Assembly: GCA_964604825.1 (NCBI GenBank)
Contig: CAZSAL010000050.1
Span: forward strand, 1-19,324
Source of the DNA: CAZSAL01 sp964604825
GTDB lineage: Bacteria; Elusimicrobiota; Elusimicrobia; 2-01-FULL-59-12
Direction: 5' to 3'
DNA: 19,324 nucleotides
Shown piece by piece: positions 1 to 7,524 of this stretch. The translations under genes and the position numbers were made by a program. Every line of letters starts with the position of its first letter. Positions within the stretch are counted from its first letter, which is position 1. The notes under the pieces were generated by a model. The model saw only the letters and a list, made by a program, of their open reading frames with translations. It did not search any database and was not told the origin of the DNA.

Positions 1-173
1 ACGACCGCGGAGGATGACGACGGGGGGGCCCACGTCGTGAAGGTATTCAGGTACCTTTTTATGAGACCTGTTTTTGTGGAATCGTCAGGAAGAAATGTTA
101 TGGCGGAAGCGATCGGACAGAAAAACACCGTTATCAGCGAAGAAAACGCCAGGAAGAACAATGATGGCAACAC
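1..173 (-). CDS. Possible 5' end of a secreted protein (partial)
   Basis: An open frame runs from a GTG at 173 to the window edge (57 codons, no stop), starting 3 bases after the parB stop codon and in the same frame. The first residues read as a signal peptide: a hydrophobic stretch (LPSLFFLAFSSLITVFF) followed by CPIASA, a plausible signal peptidase site. No family is recognisable in the remainder. There is no ATG and no clear Shine-Dalgarno. The opposite strand is also open here (1-204), with charged residues, and a hydrophobic stretch in a mirrored frame can arise by chance from a polar one. The call is therefore weak; position directly after parB on the same strand is the main support. 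Confidence 0.3.
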   Translation of the reverse strand, partial: MLPSLFFLAFSSLITVFFCPIASAITFLPDDSTKTGLIKRYLNTFTTWAPPSSSSAV

Positions 174-176
174 GTC

Positions 177-1130
177 TCAAGACTTGGGGATTTGTTTTAG
201 TTGATTGACGAGATGTTCCAGGTCTTCCGGCGAGTAGAATTCGAGGCGAACCCATCCTTTTGTGGCGGCGGGGCCGCTTACCTGTAATTCAACTTTCCGG
301 GCCATAGTCTGCTGGAGGTCGTGCTCGATAGCTTTTGCTTCGGGTGATTTGTTTTCCCCCGCGGCTCCCCGCGTGTGCCCTTTGACCGCCACTTTTTTTT
401 GCTCGCGCACAGCCTGCTCAACGGCGCGCACGGTAAGCTGTTGTTCGCTGATTTTCTTAAAGAGGTCAAGGCGCGCCGTATCGTTTTCGAGCGCGAGAAG
501 AGCGCGGGCGTGCCCGGCTGAGAGGTCTCCTTTCACCAGGGCTTCGCGGATTTCCTGCGGCAGATTAAGCAGCCGGATGGTATTTGCCACGACGGTGCGG
601 TCCTTGCCGATGATTCGCGCGAGGTCGTCCTGCGTCATGCTGTAGTCGTCGATCAGGCGGCGGAAGCCGTTTGCCTGGTCAATGGGATTTAAGTCTTCGC
701 GCTGAACATTTTCAATCAGGGACATCTGGAAATGTTCGATATCCGTTCCGGACTTGATGATCGCGGGAATTTCCGTCAGGCCAGCCAGCTGCGCCGCGCG
801 CCAGCGCCGCTCTCCGGCGATGATTTCGTACTTCAGCAATGAGTTCTGAGCAATGAGCGATGAGCCGGCAGAACTGGCCTGGCCATCGCTCGGTATGCGT
901 TGTTCATTGCCCATCACTTTGACTAATATCGGCTGGAGCACGCCGCGTTCGCGTATGGAAGCGGCAAGTTCCTTGAGCGATTCGTCGATAAAGGTCTTGC
1001 GCGGCTGGTTTTTGTTGGAACAGATCGAAGATATGGGCAGAGTCGATCGTGCCGGCGCTTTTTGCGCGACGGTAGCGGCGGTTTCTTCAGAAATCAGTGC
1101 GCCAAGTCCTCTGCCGAGAGCGGGTCTCAT
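177..1130 (-). CDS. parB: Chromosome partitioning protein ParB (CTPase, parS-binding)
   Basis: ParB binds parS, spreads as a CTP-dependent clamp and partners ParA in origin segregation. The 317-residue product starts with the typical RPALGRGLGALI. It has the first nucleotide-binding motif NQPRK (41-45), GERRWRAAQLAG (106-117), ENVQRE (140-145), and a KorB-like helix-turn-helix around TQDDLARIIGKDRTVVANTIRLL in pieces between 166 and 188. The C-terminal dimerisation domain is at about 270-315. The start codon overlaps the parA stop as ATGA, with GAGGAG eight bases upstream, so translation is probably coupled to parA. The oddity is about 26 extra residues (roughly 73-98) between ILV and YEIIAGERRW, where the family normally has 5-7 residues; the DNA there is an imperfect palindrome. 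The insert sits in a loop before the GERRW box, so the protein is probably still functional (inference). Confidence 0.96.
   Translation of the reverse strand: MRPALGRGLGALISEETAATVAQKAPARSTLPISSICSNKNQPRKTFIDESLKELAASIRERGVLQPILVKVMGNEQRIPSDGQASSAGSSLIAQNSLLKYEIIAGERRWRAAQLAGLTEIPAIIKSGTDIEHFQMSLIENVQREDLNPIDQANGFRRLIDDYSMTQDDLARIIGKDRTVVANTIRLLNLPQEIREALVKGDLSAGHARALLALENDTARLDLFKKISEQQLTVRAVEQAVREQKKVAVKGHTRGAAGENKSPEAKAIEHDLQQTMARKVELQVSGPAATKGWVRLEFYSPEDLEHLVNQLKQIPKS
837..914. repeat. In-frame palindromic insertion inside parB
   Basis: About 78 bases that have no counterpart in ordinary ParB proteins. They contain an imperfect inverted repeat (GAGCGATGAGCC at 855-866 against GGCCATCGCTC at 881-891) and repeated AGCAATGAG-like words at 838-862. 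The length is a multiple of three and the frame is kept. It resembles the palindromic elements known to enter Rickettsia genes in frame. That it is a mobile or dispersed repeat is inferred; only one copy is in this window. Confidence 0.6.
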
Positions 1131-2014
1131 AATTTAATCTCCTCAAGTCGATGACCCTCGCCCGTCTCGGGAGAGGGTGCGGGTGAGGGATTTCCAGATT
1201 GTGCCCCCTCATCCCTGCCTTCTCCCGCAAGGGGAGAAGGAGTCTCAGTGGAATTCCTTCTAAGAAACTCCTCAGCGAGAAGCCTGTAGGCTTCCGCGCC
1301 TTTGGAATGTTTGTCATAAGCCATGATCGGTTTGCCGAATCCCGGGGCCTCAGCCAGACGGATGTTGCGCGGGATAATGGATTCGTACACCTTGTCCTGC
1401 AAAAACTTTTTAACCTCAGCTATCACCTGTAGGGTGAGATTGGCGCGCGCGTCAACCATGGAGAACACAAGCCCCTCAATGTGCAGGCCCGGGTTGGTGT
1501 TTTGTTTTACCAGCTGAATGGTCTTGTATAGCTGAGCCAGGCCTTCCAGGGCATAGTATTCGCACTGCATCGGTATAAGAACGCTTTGCGAAGCGGTGAG
1601 GGCGTTAAGAGTAAGCAGTCCCAAGCTTGGCGGCGTGTCTATTATTACAAAATCATATTGATTTATAGATGCGTTTTGCGATATTTGATCAGCAAGGCGC
1701 AGCTCCCGCCGCGCTGCAGACACCAACTCAACCTCTGCGCCTACCAAAGAAAGACTAGCCGGGGCTACGAACAAACCGGAATATGGTGAAGGCAATATAA
1801 CTTCGGAAAGCGGTGCATTGCCAAGAAGGGCTTCATAAATACTTAATTTTATGGAATCTTTTTCGATTCCCACGCCTGATGTGGCATTGGCCTGGGGATC
1901 TAAATCGATTATTAAAGTTTTTTTCCCTTTGGCAGAAATAAAGGATGCCAGGTTGATGACAGTGGTGGTCTTCGCTACCCCACCCTTTTGGTTGGCTACA
2001 GCAATAATCTTCAT
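1127..2014 (-). CDS. parA: Chromosome partitioning ATPase ParA (Soj)
   Basis: ParA is a Walker-type ATPase that moves ParB-parS complexes over the nucleoid. From ATG at 2014 the 295-residue product begins MKIIAVANQKGGVAKTT, the deviant Walker A motif. DLDPQANAT follows (Walker A') and then FVIIDTPPSLG (Walker B). A longer start at 2065 is possible but would translate the parS palindrome as VSRETF and has no usable ribosome binding site, so 2014 is preferred; AGGCAGG lies about 7-13 bases upstream. The family normally ends near LLAEEFLRRN. Here about 40 extra residues follow (TPSPLAGEGRDEG and PSPAPSPETGEG), translated from two palindromic repeats. The stop overlaps the parB start (ATGA). ParB bound at parS upstream may autoregulate the pair (inference). 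Confidence 0.96.
   Translation of the reverse strand: MKIIAVANQKGGVAKTTTVINLASFISAKGKKTLIIDLDPQANATSGVGIEKDSIKLSIYEALLGNAPLSEVILPSPYSGLFVAPASLSLVGAEVELVSAARRELRLADQISQNASINQYDFVIIDTPPSLGLLTLNALTASQSVLIPMQCEYYALEGLAQLYKTIQLVKQNTNPGLHIEGLVFSMVDARANLTLQVIAEVKKFLQDKVYESIIPRNIRLAEAPGFGKPIMAYDKHSKGAEAYRLLAEEFLRRNSTETPSPLAGEGRDEGAQSGNPSPAPSPETGEGHRLEEIKL
1155..1240. repeat. Two palindromic repeats forming the ParA C-terminal tail (family A)
   Basis: Unit 1 (1155-1189) is CCCTCGCCC...GGGAGAGGG...GGGTGAGGG. Unit 2 (1204-1240) is CCCCCTCAT...CTTCTCCC-GCAA-GGGGAGAAGG. Both belong to the widespread dispersed type whose translations read PSPLAGEG or PSPxxGEG. Related units lie at 17716-17762, 17792-17843 and 18163-18200. 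The insertion extends ParA but leaves the parB Shine-Dalgarno and ATGA junction intact. Confidence 0.75.
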
Positions 2015-2032
2015 ATTTGCCCTGCCTTTAAA

Positions 2033-2048
2033 TGTTTCACGTGAAACA
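2033..2048. promoter_or_regulatory. parS: parS centromere site
   Basis: TGTTTCACGTGAAACA is a perfect 16-base palindrome matching the near-universal bacterial parS consensus. It lies 18 bases upstream of the parA start chosen here, between the putative promoter and the gene. ParB would load here as a clamp. It also marks this as origin-proximal DNA, since parS sites cluster around oriC in most bacteria. Confidence 0.95.
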
Positions 2049-2097
2049 TCTCCGGTTTTTCCCATGCCCTCAAATTCCTAAACCAGAAAGCTTTGTA

Positions 2098-2126
2098 ATC
2101 CTATAAAAAATAAAAAAGAGAAGCAA
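2098..2126 (-). promoter_or_regulatory. Possible parAB promoter
   Basis: On the minus strand TTGCTT (2126-2121), a 17-base T-rich spacer and TAGGAT (2103-2098) lie upstream of parS and parA in the 130-base rsmG-parA gap. The -35 match is poor (three of six), so this is only suggestive. Confidence 0.3.
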
Positions 2127-2144
2127 TATGAAAGCAGGAATTTC

Positions 2145-2813
2145 TTACAAAGGTCTTTTGGAGGGGATGCCGGTCTTTCGCGGAAAGGCTTCGGATGTTT
2201 CCTCGCGTTTGGAAAAAATCAGCGCGGTGAATTTCAGTTTTGGGACAACCTCGTAGGCAATGGAATCAGTGAGATGTGCATTAAGTTTTCGCAGAGCGAT
2301 CTGCGCCATTTCCAGTTCGGCCGATGCTGTTACTCCATGGGGTATCACGAGTGTGCCGCCAATCTTCAAAAAAGGTACAGTCAGTTCAAGCGCTGTTGGT
2401 AATTTCGCAAGCGCTCGCGCGAAGACAATATCATACTGCTCCCTGTGCTCTGGATGGTGGGCAAATTCTTCCGCTCGGCCTAATAGAACGCTCGCATTCT
2501 CTATGTTGGCAGAAGTGCAAAACGCATCTAAAAATCCGCACTTTTTTGAATTTGACTCTAGCATAAAAACCCTCCAGGAAGGGACGGCTATAGCTACCGG
2601 GATACCGGGCACGCCACAGCCGCTGCCGATGTCCAAAACACGCAAAGGTTTTTCATGCATCTGGCGGGGGAGCAGGTCTGCCAGCTTAAGTGAATCCAGA
2701 ATATGCCGTTGCCAGAATTCGCGCGGATCGCGTGTTGCCGTCAGGGAAAGATTGTGCGGTGCGGTCAGCACGGCCGCCACATATTTTTCGAGCAATGCTC
2801 TGGGCGCATCCAT
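2145..2813 (-). CDS. rsmG: 16S rRNA (guanine527-N7)-methyltransferase RsmG (GidB)
   Basis: RsmG uses S-adenosylmethionine to methylate G527 of 16S rRNA. The 222-residue product shows NLSLTATRDP (21-30), RHILDS (36-41), the SAM-binding loop DIGSGCGVPG (61-70), ESNSKKCGFL (86-95) and VFARALAKLP, all diagnostic. Length is normal. It lies 22 bases after the acyltransferase gene and upstream of parAB, its usual neighbours, although an acyltransferase and pur genes separate it from mnmG here. Confidence 0.95.
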   Translation of the reverse strand: MDAPRALLEKYVAAVLTAPHNLSLTATRDPREFWQRHILDSLKLADLLPRQMHEKPLRVLDIGSGCGVPGIPVAIAVPSWRVFMLESNSKKCGFLDAFCTSANIENASVLLGRAEEFAHHPEHREQYDIVFARALAKLPTALELTVPFLKIGGTLVIPHGVTASAELEMAQIALRKLNAHLTDSIAYEVVPKLKFTALIFSKREETSEAFPRKTGIPSKRPL

Positions 2814-2835
2814 GATCGTACTGATTATAGGAAAT

Positions 2836-3864
2836 CTATTTCAGCAGGGGTTTTTCGAGGAGATGGTAACAGGCGAATGACCAGGCGAAGGTGGCGGCAA
2901 GGGCGAGCGCAACCTGGCTGCCGTGCAGGGAAAGCAGCGGAAGATGATGCGGGCGCGCGCAGAATATGGCCATGAAAAAGTTGTGACTCAGGAAAATTCC
3001 GTAACTCCAGCGGCCGATCGCGCGCGCCGGAGCTGACTCGAGAAATACACCTATGCATCCCGGAATCCCCCAGACGGCCTGAGCTACGACCCAGGCAAGC
3101 ACAAGCCCCCGGCTGAATTCGATTAGCATCAGATGGAACCACGGACCCGACGGTGTTTTTGCGACCACAGCCTGCAGAGTCCATGCGGCCGCACCGAAAA
3201 TTCCAAGCATGGATATCCATCGCCCCAGCCGTTCGGGAGCATCCTCGCGGCCCTGCATCCATACAGCCAGAAGCGCGCCTGCGCCAAGCGTCTCGAAGGC
3301 AGTGGGTGTCAGGATATTTATGGCCAGATCGGATACTCCTGCTATTCCTGCAATAAATCGGAACAGCAGGCCTGCGCCGATCATGACGGCAGAGGCTTTC
3401 GCCAGATGTTTACCCGGCGTTAGTATTAACACGAACGGCCAGAACAAATAGAAATGCTGTTCAACAGATAGGGCCCACAGGTGCCCTGATGCTCCGATAA
3501 AATGCCCCTGTAGCACAAAATAAATGTTAGAGAGAAAAGCAACGTGCCAGAACAGGAAAACGGTGCGGTCCGCCGGGATCATGAAAATAAGCATGAGGGT
3601 TACGTAATAAACGGGGATCAGACGGTAAAATCGCCTGATATAAAAATATTTCAAGACATGCGCAGGCTCGCCCGGGTATTTCTGGATGGCGCGCATGAGA
3701 GTGCGCGTAATGAGAAATCCGCTAAGGACGAAAAAAATATCCACCCCGATCCTTCCGCGGGATAATTCCCAGCGCACAGAACCCGGCCAGTAATGATGGA
3801 TCAGAACGATCATCGCTGCCAGGCCGCGCAGGCCGTCAAGTTGAGGAAATATCTTTTTGTTCAA
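2836..3864 (-). CDS. Membrane acyltransferase, OafA/YrhL (acyltransferase-3) family
   Basis: Members of this family are multi-spanning membrane proteins that O-acylate cell-surface glycans or other extracytoplasmic acceptors. The 342-residue product has the N-terminal signature LDGLRGLAA (9-17), the conserved HH pair (23-24) and GVDIFFVLSGFLITR (40-54), followed by about ten hydrophobic helices and GHLWALSVEQHFYLFWP in the middle. The acceptor cannot be deduced. Its start overlaps the purK stop by four bases (ATGA), so it is co-translated with purine genes, an unusual partner that probably reflects a loose housekeeping operon rather than function. No dedicated polysaccharide genes are nearby. 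Confidence 0.9.
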   Translation of the reverse strand: MNKKIFPQLDGLRGLAAMIVLIHHYWPGSVRWELSRGRIGVDIFFVLSGFLITRTLMRAIQKYPGEPAHVLKYFYIRRFYRLIPVYYVTLMLIFMIPADRTVFLFWHVAFLSNIYFVLQGHFIGASGHLWALSVEQHFYLFWPFVLILTPGKHLAKASAVMIGAGLLFRFIAGIAGVSDLAINILTPTAFETLGAGALLAVWMQGREDAPERLGRWISMLGIFGAAAWTLQAVVAKTPSGPWFHLMLIEFSRGLVLAWVVAQAVWGIPGCIGVFLESAPARAIGRWSYGIFLSHNFFMAIFCARPHHLPLLSLHGSQVALALAATFAWSFACYHLLEKPLLK

Positions 3865-4997
3865 TTGGCGGAGGTCAGCAGGGAACGGGCTGCGAGTACT
3901 TTGCGACGGGCATCGGCGGCTGTAGCTGCAAGAGCGGTTATGTGGCCCATTTTTCTTCCTTTTCTAGGTTCCTTTTTGCCGTAAAGATGGAGCTTCACGT
4001 CGGGCAGCGACAAGACGCGCTCCCACTGCGGCGCACCGTCCACCCATAGATCGCCCAACAGATTTGCCATCGCCGCGGAATGGATCATGTCGGTGGGGCC
4101 AAGCGGCAAACCGCATACGGCGCGAAGCTGCTGATCAAACTGGCTGGTTGCGCAGGCGTCGATTGTCAGATGGCCCGAATTGTGCGGCCGCGGCACCAGT
4201 TCGTTTATCCAGATATCGCCGCGCTTGGTGAGAAAATACTCCACGCACATGACGCCCACCACCTGAAGCTCTTTAAGTATATGGCGGGTAAGGTCTACGA
4301 CACGGCGTATAATCGGCGCTCCGACCGGAGCGGGGAAAACGGTCAGATCAAGTACGCGGCGCCGGTGCTCGTTCTGCATTACTCCGTAATGGGCAAATTC
4401 CCCGTTTTCACTGCGCGCGGCAATGACGGATAATTCGCATTCGAAGTCTACAAAAGTTTCCAGAATAAATCCCGGCGATCCGTTTGTCTTAAACGCTTTC
4501 TTCAGGTCTTCTTCGCTGGAAATGTTTCTTTGCCCAAGGCCGTCCGATCCGAAGCCTGCGGTTTTCAACACCCAGGGACCGGGCAGGTCTTGTATAGCCC
4601 GGGATCCTTCCTGCACGGATTTGATGATGCGAAAGGGCGTTACGGGAAAACCGGTTTTTGAGAGGAATGTTTTTTCGCGCGCACGGTGCTGCGTTGTCTC
4701 CAGGGCGATCAAAGAGGGGCGCACAGGTACAAGTTTTGAAAGCGTCGCAATCGTTTTAGGGGGAACGTTTTCGGATGCAAAGGTGACAACGGACACGTTC
4801 TTGGCGAATTTCGACAGCGCGGCTGAGTCTTCGTAGGAGGCGGTTACATCATTAACGCCCGGCGCAGCCGGATCATTTTCCGGAGAAAATGTGTGCACGC
4901 AATATCCCAGGCGGTTAGCGGCCGCGGCAAACATGCGGCTGAACTGACCGTATCCGAGTATACCGACGGTTGAGCCAGGAAGGATAGGTTGAGTCAA
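3861..4997 (-). CDS. purK: N5-carboxyaminoimidazole ribonucleotide synthase PurK
   Basis: PurK is an ATP-grasp enzyme that carboxylates AIR to N5-CAIR using ATP and bicarbonate, supplying PurE. The 378-residue product opens with GSTVGILGYGQFSRMFAAAANRLGY, has the ATP-grasp middle (LPGPWVLKTAGFGSDGLGQ), the acidic metal region FVDFECELSVIAAR, and the signature NELVPRPHNSGHLTIDA. The start is TTG at 4997, set by a strong GGAGGA about eight bases upstream and by the conserved N-terminus; no ATG fits. It follows purE by 59 bases, the classical PurE-PurK pair. Confidence 0.95.
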   Translation of the reverse strand: MTQPILPGSTVGILGYGQFSRMFAAAANRLGYCVHTFSPENDPAAPGVNDVTASYEDSAALSKFAKNVSVVTFASENVPPKTIATLSKLVPVRPSLIALETTQHRAREKTFLSKTGFPVTPFRIIKSVQEGSRAIQDLPGPWVLKTAGFGSDGLGQRNISSEEDLKKAFKTNGSPGFILETFVDFECELSVIAARSENGEFAHYGVMQNEHRRRVLDLTVFPAPVGAPIIRRVVDLTRHILKELQVVGVMCVEYFLTKRGDIWINELVPRPHNSGHLTIDACATSQFDQQLRAVCGLPLGPTDMIHSAAMANLLGDLWVDGAPQWERVLSLPDVKLHLYGKKEPRKGRKMGHITALAATAADARRKVLAARSLLTSAN

Positions 4998-5032
4998 GGG
5001 GTAATCCTCCGCGCAATGTGTGAGACGAGTAG

Positions 5033-5060
5033 ATTATAGGAAAAGGGATTAAATTGCTAA
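5033..5060 (-). promoter_or_regulatory. Possible internal promoter for purK
   Basis: On the minus strand TTAGCA (5060-5055), 16 bases, then TATAAT (5038-5033), a perfect -10, lies in the purE-purK gap about 35 bases from the purK start. The -35 box overlaps the purE stop codon. It would allow purK and downstream genes to be transcribed independently of purE. Confidence 0.4.
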
Positions 5061-5539
5061 GGAAGTTTTTCTTTAAGGACTTTGTCGGCCTGGACTTTGC
5101 GGAATTGATGCAACTTTTTCCGCAGCTCAGGTTTTCGCGTGGCAAGAATGGCTATGGCAAGAAGAGCGGCGTTTTTCGCCCCGGCAGATCCGATCCCCAA
5201 AGTGCCTACGGGAATGCCGCCCGGCATCTGCACGATCGAAAGGAGGGAATCCATTCCCTTGAGGGAACGGCTTTCAATGGGAACCCCCAAAACGGGCAAT
5301 ACGGTAAAGGCCGCGGTTACTCCTGGAAGATGGGCCGCGCCTCCTGCGCCTGCGATGATCACTTCAATACCGCGCCCCTCAGCCTGGGACGCATAGTCAG
5401 CCAGGTGCCGGGGTACGCGGTGCGCGGAAAGAATGCGTTTTTCGTATGGGATATCGAACTGTTCCAGAATCGACGTCGATTCTTTCATCGTTTCCCAATC
5501 GGATTTGCTTCCCATGATCACTGCCACAAGTGGTTTCAT
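5057..5539 (-). CDS. purE: N5-carboxyaminoimidazole ribonucleotide mutase PurE (class I)
   Basis: PurE moves the carboxylate of N5-CAIR to carbon 4, giving CAIR in purine synthesis. The 160-residue product is full length with VIMGSKSDWETM (8-19), SAHRVP (38-43) and GAGGAAHLPG near 64-73, all class I marks. The presence of purK next door supports the bacterial two-step route rather than direct AIR carboxylation. It lies 23 bases after mnmG. Confidence 0.96.
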   Translation of the reverse strand: MKPLVAVIMGSKSDWETMKESTSILEQFDIPYEKRILSAHRVPRHLADYASQAEGRGIEVIIAGAGGAAHLPGVTAAFTVLPVLGVPIESRSLKGMDSLLSIVQMPGGIPVGTLGIGSAGAKNAALLAIAILATRKPELRKKLHQFRKVQADKVLKEKLP

Positions 5540-5562
5540 GACTGCACCTATTTTAAGAAAAA

Positions 5563-7524
5563 TCAGCTGTCATTTCCCGCATTTTGTAGAGACTCAGGCA
5601 GCGCTCCTGCCTTGTGCCGCTGCAGATACACCATAAGCAGGCTGATGTCCGACGGCGTTACCCCGGGAATCCGGCTTGCCTGGCCTACTGACTGTGGCCG
5701 TACGGATTTCAGTTTCTGCCGGGATTCTGTCAAAAGACCGCGCATCGCGTCATAATCGAAGTCTTCCGGGATGCGCCGCCGTTCCATCCGGGCAAACCGG
5801 TTGATCTCAGAAAGCTGGCGCTTCAGGTAGCCTTCGTATTTGATCTGAATTTCAACCTGCCGGCGGACTTTTTCGAGAGACCAGGGAGTAAGATCTTCGG
5901 CGGGTACATTATTTAGTGCCGTCTTCCCGGCAGGTTGTAGGCCGGGATCCAACAGTTCTTCGTGCGATGGGCCCCGGCTTACAGAATGCCGGGGCGACAT
6001 CAAGTGCAGCCACTCCATCGGCAGTCGTTCCCCCTGGCGTAGTCTTTTGGCAAGAGAAATGCCATCGTTGCGGCTGATGGTCTTTTCCAGGCGCGTCATG
6101 TTTTCCCGCACAAGCTTTTCGTAACGCTCGTATGCCGCGAAGGCCCGGTCGTCGATCAGTCCGATGCGATGCCCGCTGCGCAGCAGACGCAGGTCGGCGT
6201 TATCCGCGCGCAGATGCAGGCGGTATTCCGAGCGTGAAGTAAACATCCGGTACGGCTCATCGATCCCTTTGGTAACCAGATCGTCGATCATCACGCCGAT
6301 GTAGGATTCGTCGCGCGGGAAAACCATAGGCCCTTCGCCTTTAATCTTGAGCGCGGCGTTGACTCCTGCCACCAGCCCCTGGCCTGCGGCTTCTTCGTAT
6401 CCCGTAGTGCCGTTGATTTGCCCGGCAAAATAAAGGTTTTCCACGCGCTTAGTCTCCAGCGTTGGCAGACACTGGGTGGGGGGACAGTAATCGTATTCCA
6501 CGGCATAGCCCGGGCGCATGATTTCCGCATTTTCCAGGCCAGGTATGGAGTGGACAATCGCCTCCTGCACGTCTTCGGGCAGGCTGGTAGATATGCCGTT
6601 CACATAAATTTCTTCGGTGTTGTAGCCTTCCGGCTCAAGAAAAATGTGGTGCCTGGTCTTGTCCGGGAATTTGACCACCTTGTCTTCGATAGAGGGGCAA
6701 TAGCGCGGCCCCTTGGACTTGATGACGCCGGAATAAAGAGGAGAGCGGTCCAGGTTTTTCCGGATCAGGTCGTGCGTTTTTTCATTGGTATAGGTAATCC
6801 AGCAGGGAAGCTGTTTCTGGGTTATGGCGTCGGTGAAATGCGAAAAGGGAACAGGCGGCTCGTCTCCCGGCTGGATCTCGCATTTGGAAAAGTCGATGCT
6901 CCGCGCATTCAGGCGGGGGGGAGTTCCGGTCTTAAGCCTGCCCACTTCAAAGCCGAGTTCGCGCAGCGGTTCGGACAAAAACTGCGCTGCGTTCTCGCCC
7001 GCGCGCCCGCCTGCGTTCTGCGTTAAGCCGATGTGCATGAGGCCGCGCAGGAAAGTGCCGGTGGTCAGGACCACGGCTCTGCTGCGGTAGATGGTTCCTG
7101 TTTTGATCTCGACTCCCGCGGCGCGCCCGCCTTCTGTGAAAAGGCGGACGACTTCTCCTTGTTTAATGTCCAGCAGCGGCTGCTTCTCCAGGACGTGTTT
7201 GAGCGAGAACTGGTAAAGCTTTTTGTCGCACTGAGCGCGCGGGGACTGCACGGCCGGCCCTTTGGCGCTGTTGAGCATGCGGAACTGTATCCCCGAGCGG
7301 TCGGTGTTTCTTGCCATCTCCCCGCCAAGGGCGTCCACCTCGCGGACGATCTGGCCCTTGGCCAGCCCTCCGATGGACGGGTTGCAGGACATCTGCCCGA
7401 TGGTGTCCAGATTCATCGTGATCAGAAGCGTTGGAGTGCCCAGGCGCGCGGATGCAAGCGCCGCCTCGCATCCGGCATGGCCGGCTCCGACAACGATCAC
7501 TCCATAAGATTTAGGATGGATCAC
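5563..7524 (-). CDS. mnmG: tRNA uridine-5-carboxymethylaminomethyl synthesis enzyme MnmG (GidA)
   Basis: MnmG, with MnmE, uses FAD, methylene-THF and NADH to modify wobble uridine 34 in tRNAs. The 653-residue product has the FAD loop VVGAGHAGCEAALA (11-24), SCNPSIGGLAKGQIVREVDALGG (split over about 46-68), LTTGTFLRGLMHIG, PGYAVEYDYCPPTQC and the C-terminal QVEIQIKYEGYLKRQ. The family is usually about 620-630 residues. The excess is explained by an insertion at about residues 509-535 (MSPRHSVSRGPSHEELLDPG and following), encoded by two strong hairpins. The start overlaps the amidase stop (ATGA). Its partner mnmE is in the window on the other strand. Confidence 0.97.
   Translation of the reverse strand: MIHPKSYGVIVVGAGHAGCEAALASARLGTPTLLITMNLDTIGQMSCNPSIGGLAKGQIVREVDALGGEMARNTDRSGIQFRMLNSAKGPAVQSPRAQCDKKLYQFSLKHVLEKQPLLDIKQGEVVRLFTEGGRAAGVEIKTGTIYRSRAVVLTTGTFLRGLMHIGLTQNAGGRAGENAAQFLSEPLRELGFEVGRLKTGTPPRLNARSIDFSKCEIQPGDEPPVPFSHFTDAITQKQLPCWITYTNEKTHDLIRKNLDRSPLYSGVIKSKGPRYCPSIEDKVVKFPDKTRHHIFLEPEGYNTEEIYVNGISTSLPEDVQEAIVHSIPGLENAEIMRPGYAVEYDYCPPTQCLPTLETKRVENLYFAGQINGTTGYEEAAGQGLVAGVNAALKIKGEGPMVFPRDESYIGVMIDDLVTKGIDEPYRMFTSRSEYRLHLRADNADLRLLRSGHRIGLIDDRAFAAYERYEKLVRENMTRLEKTISRNDGISLAKRLRQGERLPMEWLHLMSPRHSVSRGPSHEELLDPGLQPAGKTALNNVPAEDLTPWSLEKVRRQVEIQIKYEGYLKRQLSEINRFARMERRRIPEDFDYDAMRGLLTESRQKLKSVRPQSVGQASRIPGVTPSDISLLMVYLQRHKAGALPESLQNAGNDS
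5925..5995. repeat. Paired palindromes inserted in frame in mnmG
   Basis: Two hairpins in tandem: TCCCGGC (5925-5931) with GCCGGGA (5941-5947), and GCCCCGGC (5971-5978) with GCCGGGGC (5988-5995). Both loops are nine bases. This is the layout of REP/BIME-type elements. They fall where normal MnmG proteins have a short variable linker and add about 28 residues without breaking the frame. Insertion is inferred from family length. Confidence 0.65.

Noticed and set aside
1..204. Plus-strand open frame ending at 204
   Set aside because: It would run convergently into the parB 3' end, and its residues match no family; kept only as an alternative to the minus-strand partial gene.
2015..2065. ParA starting 17 residues earlier (MGKTGDVSRETF)
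   Set aside because: The extra residues translate the parS palindrome, and no properly spaced ribosome binding site precedes that ATG.
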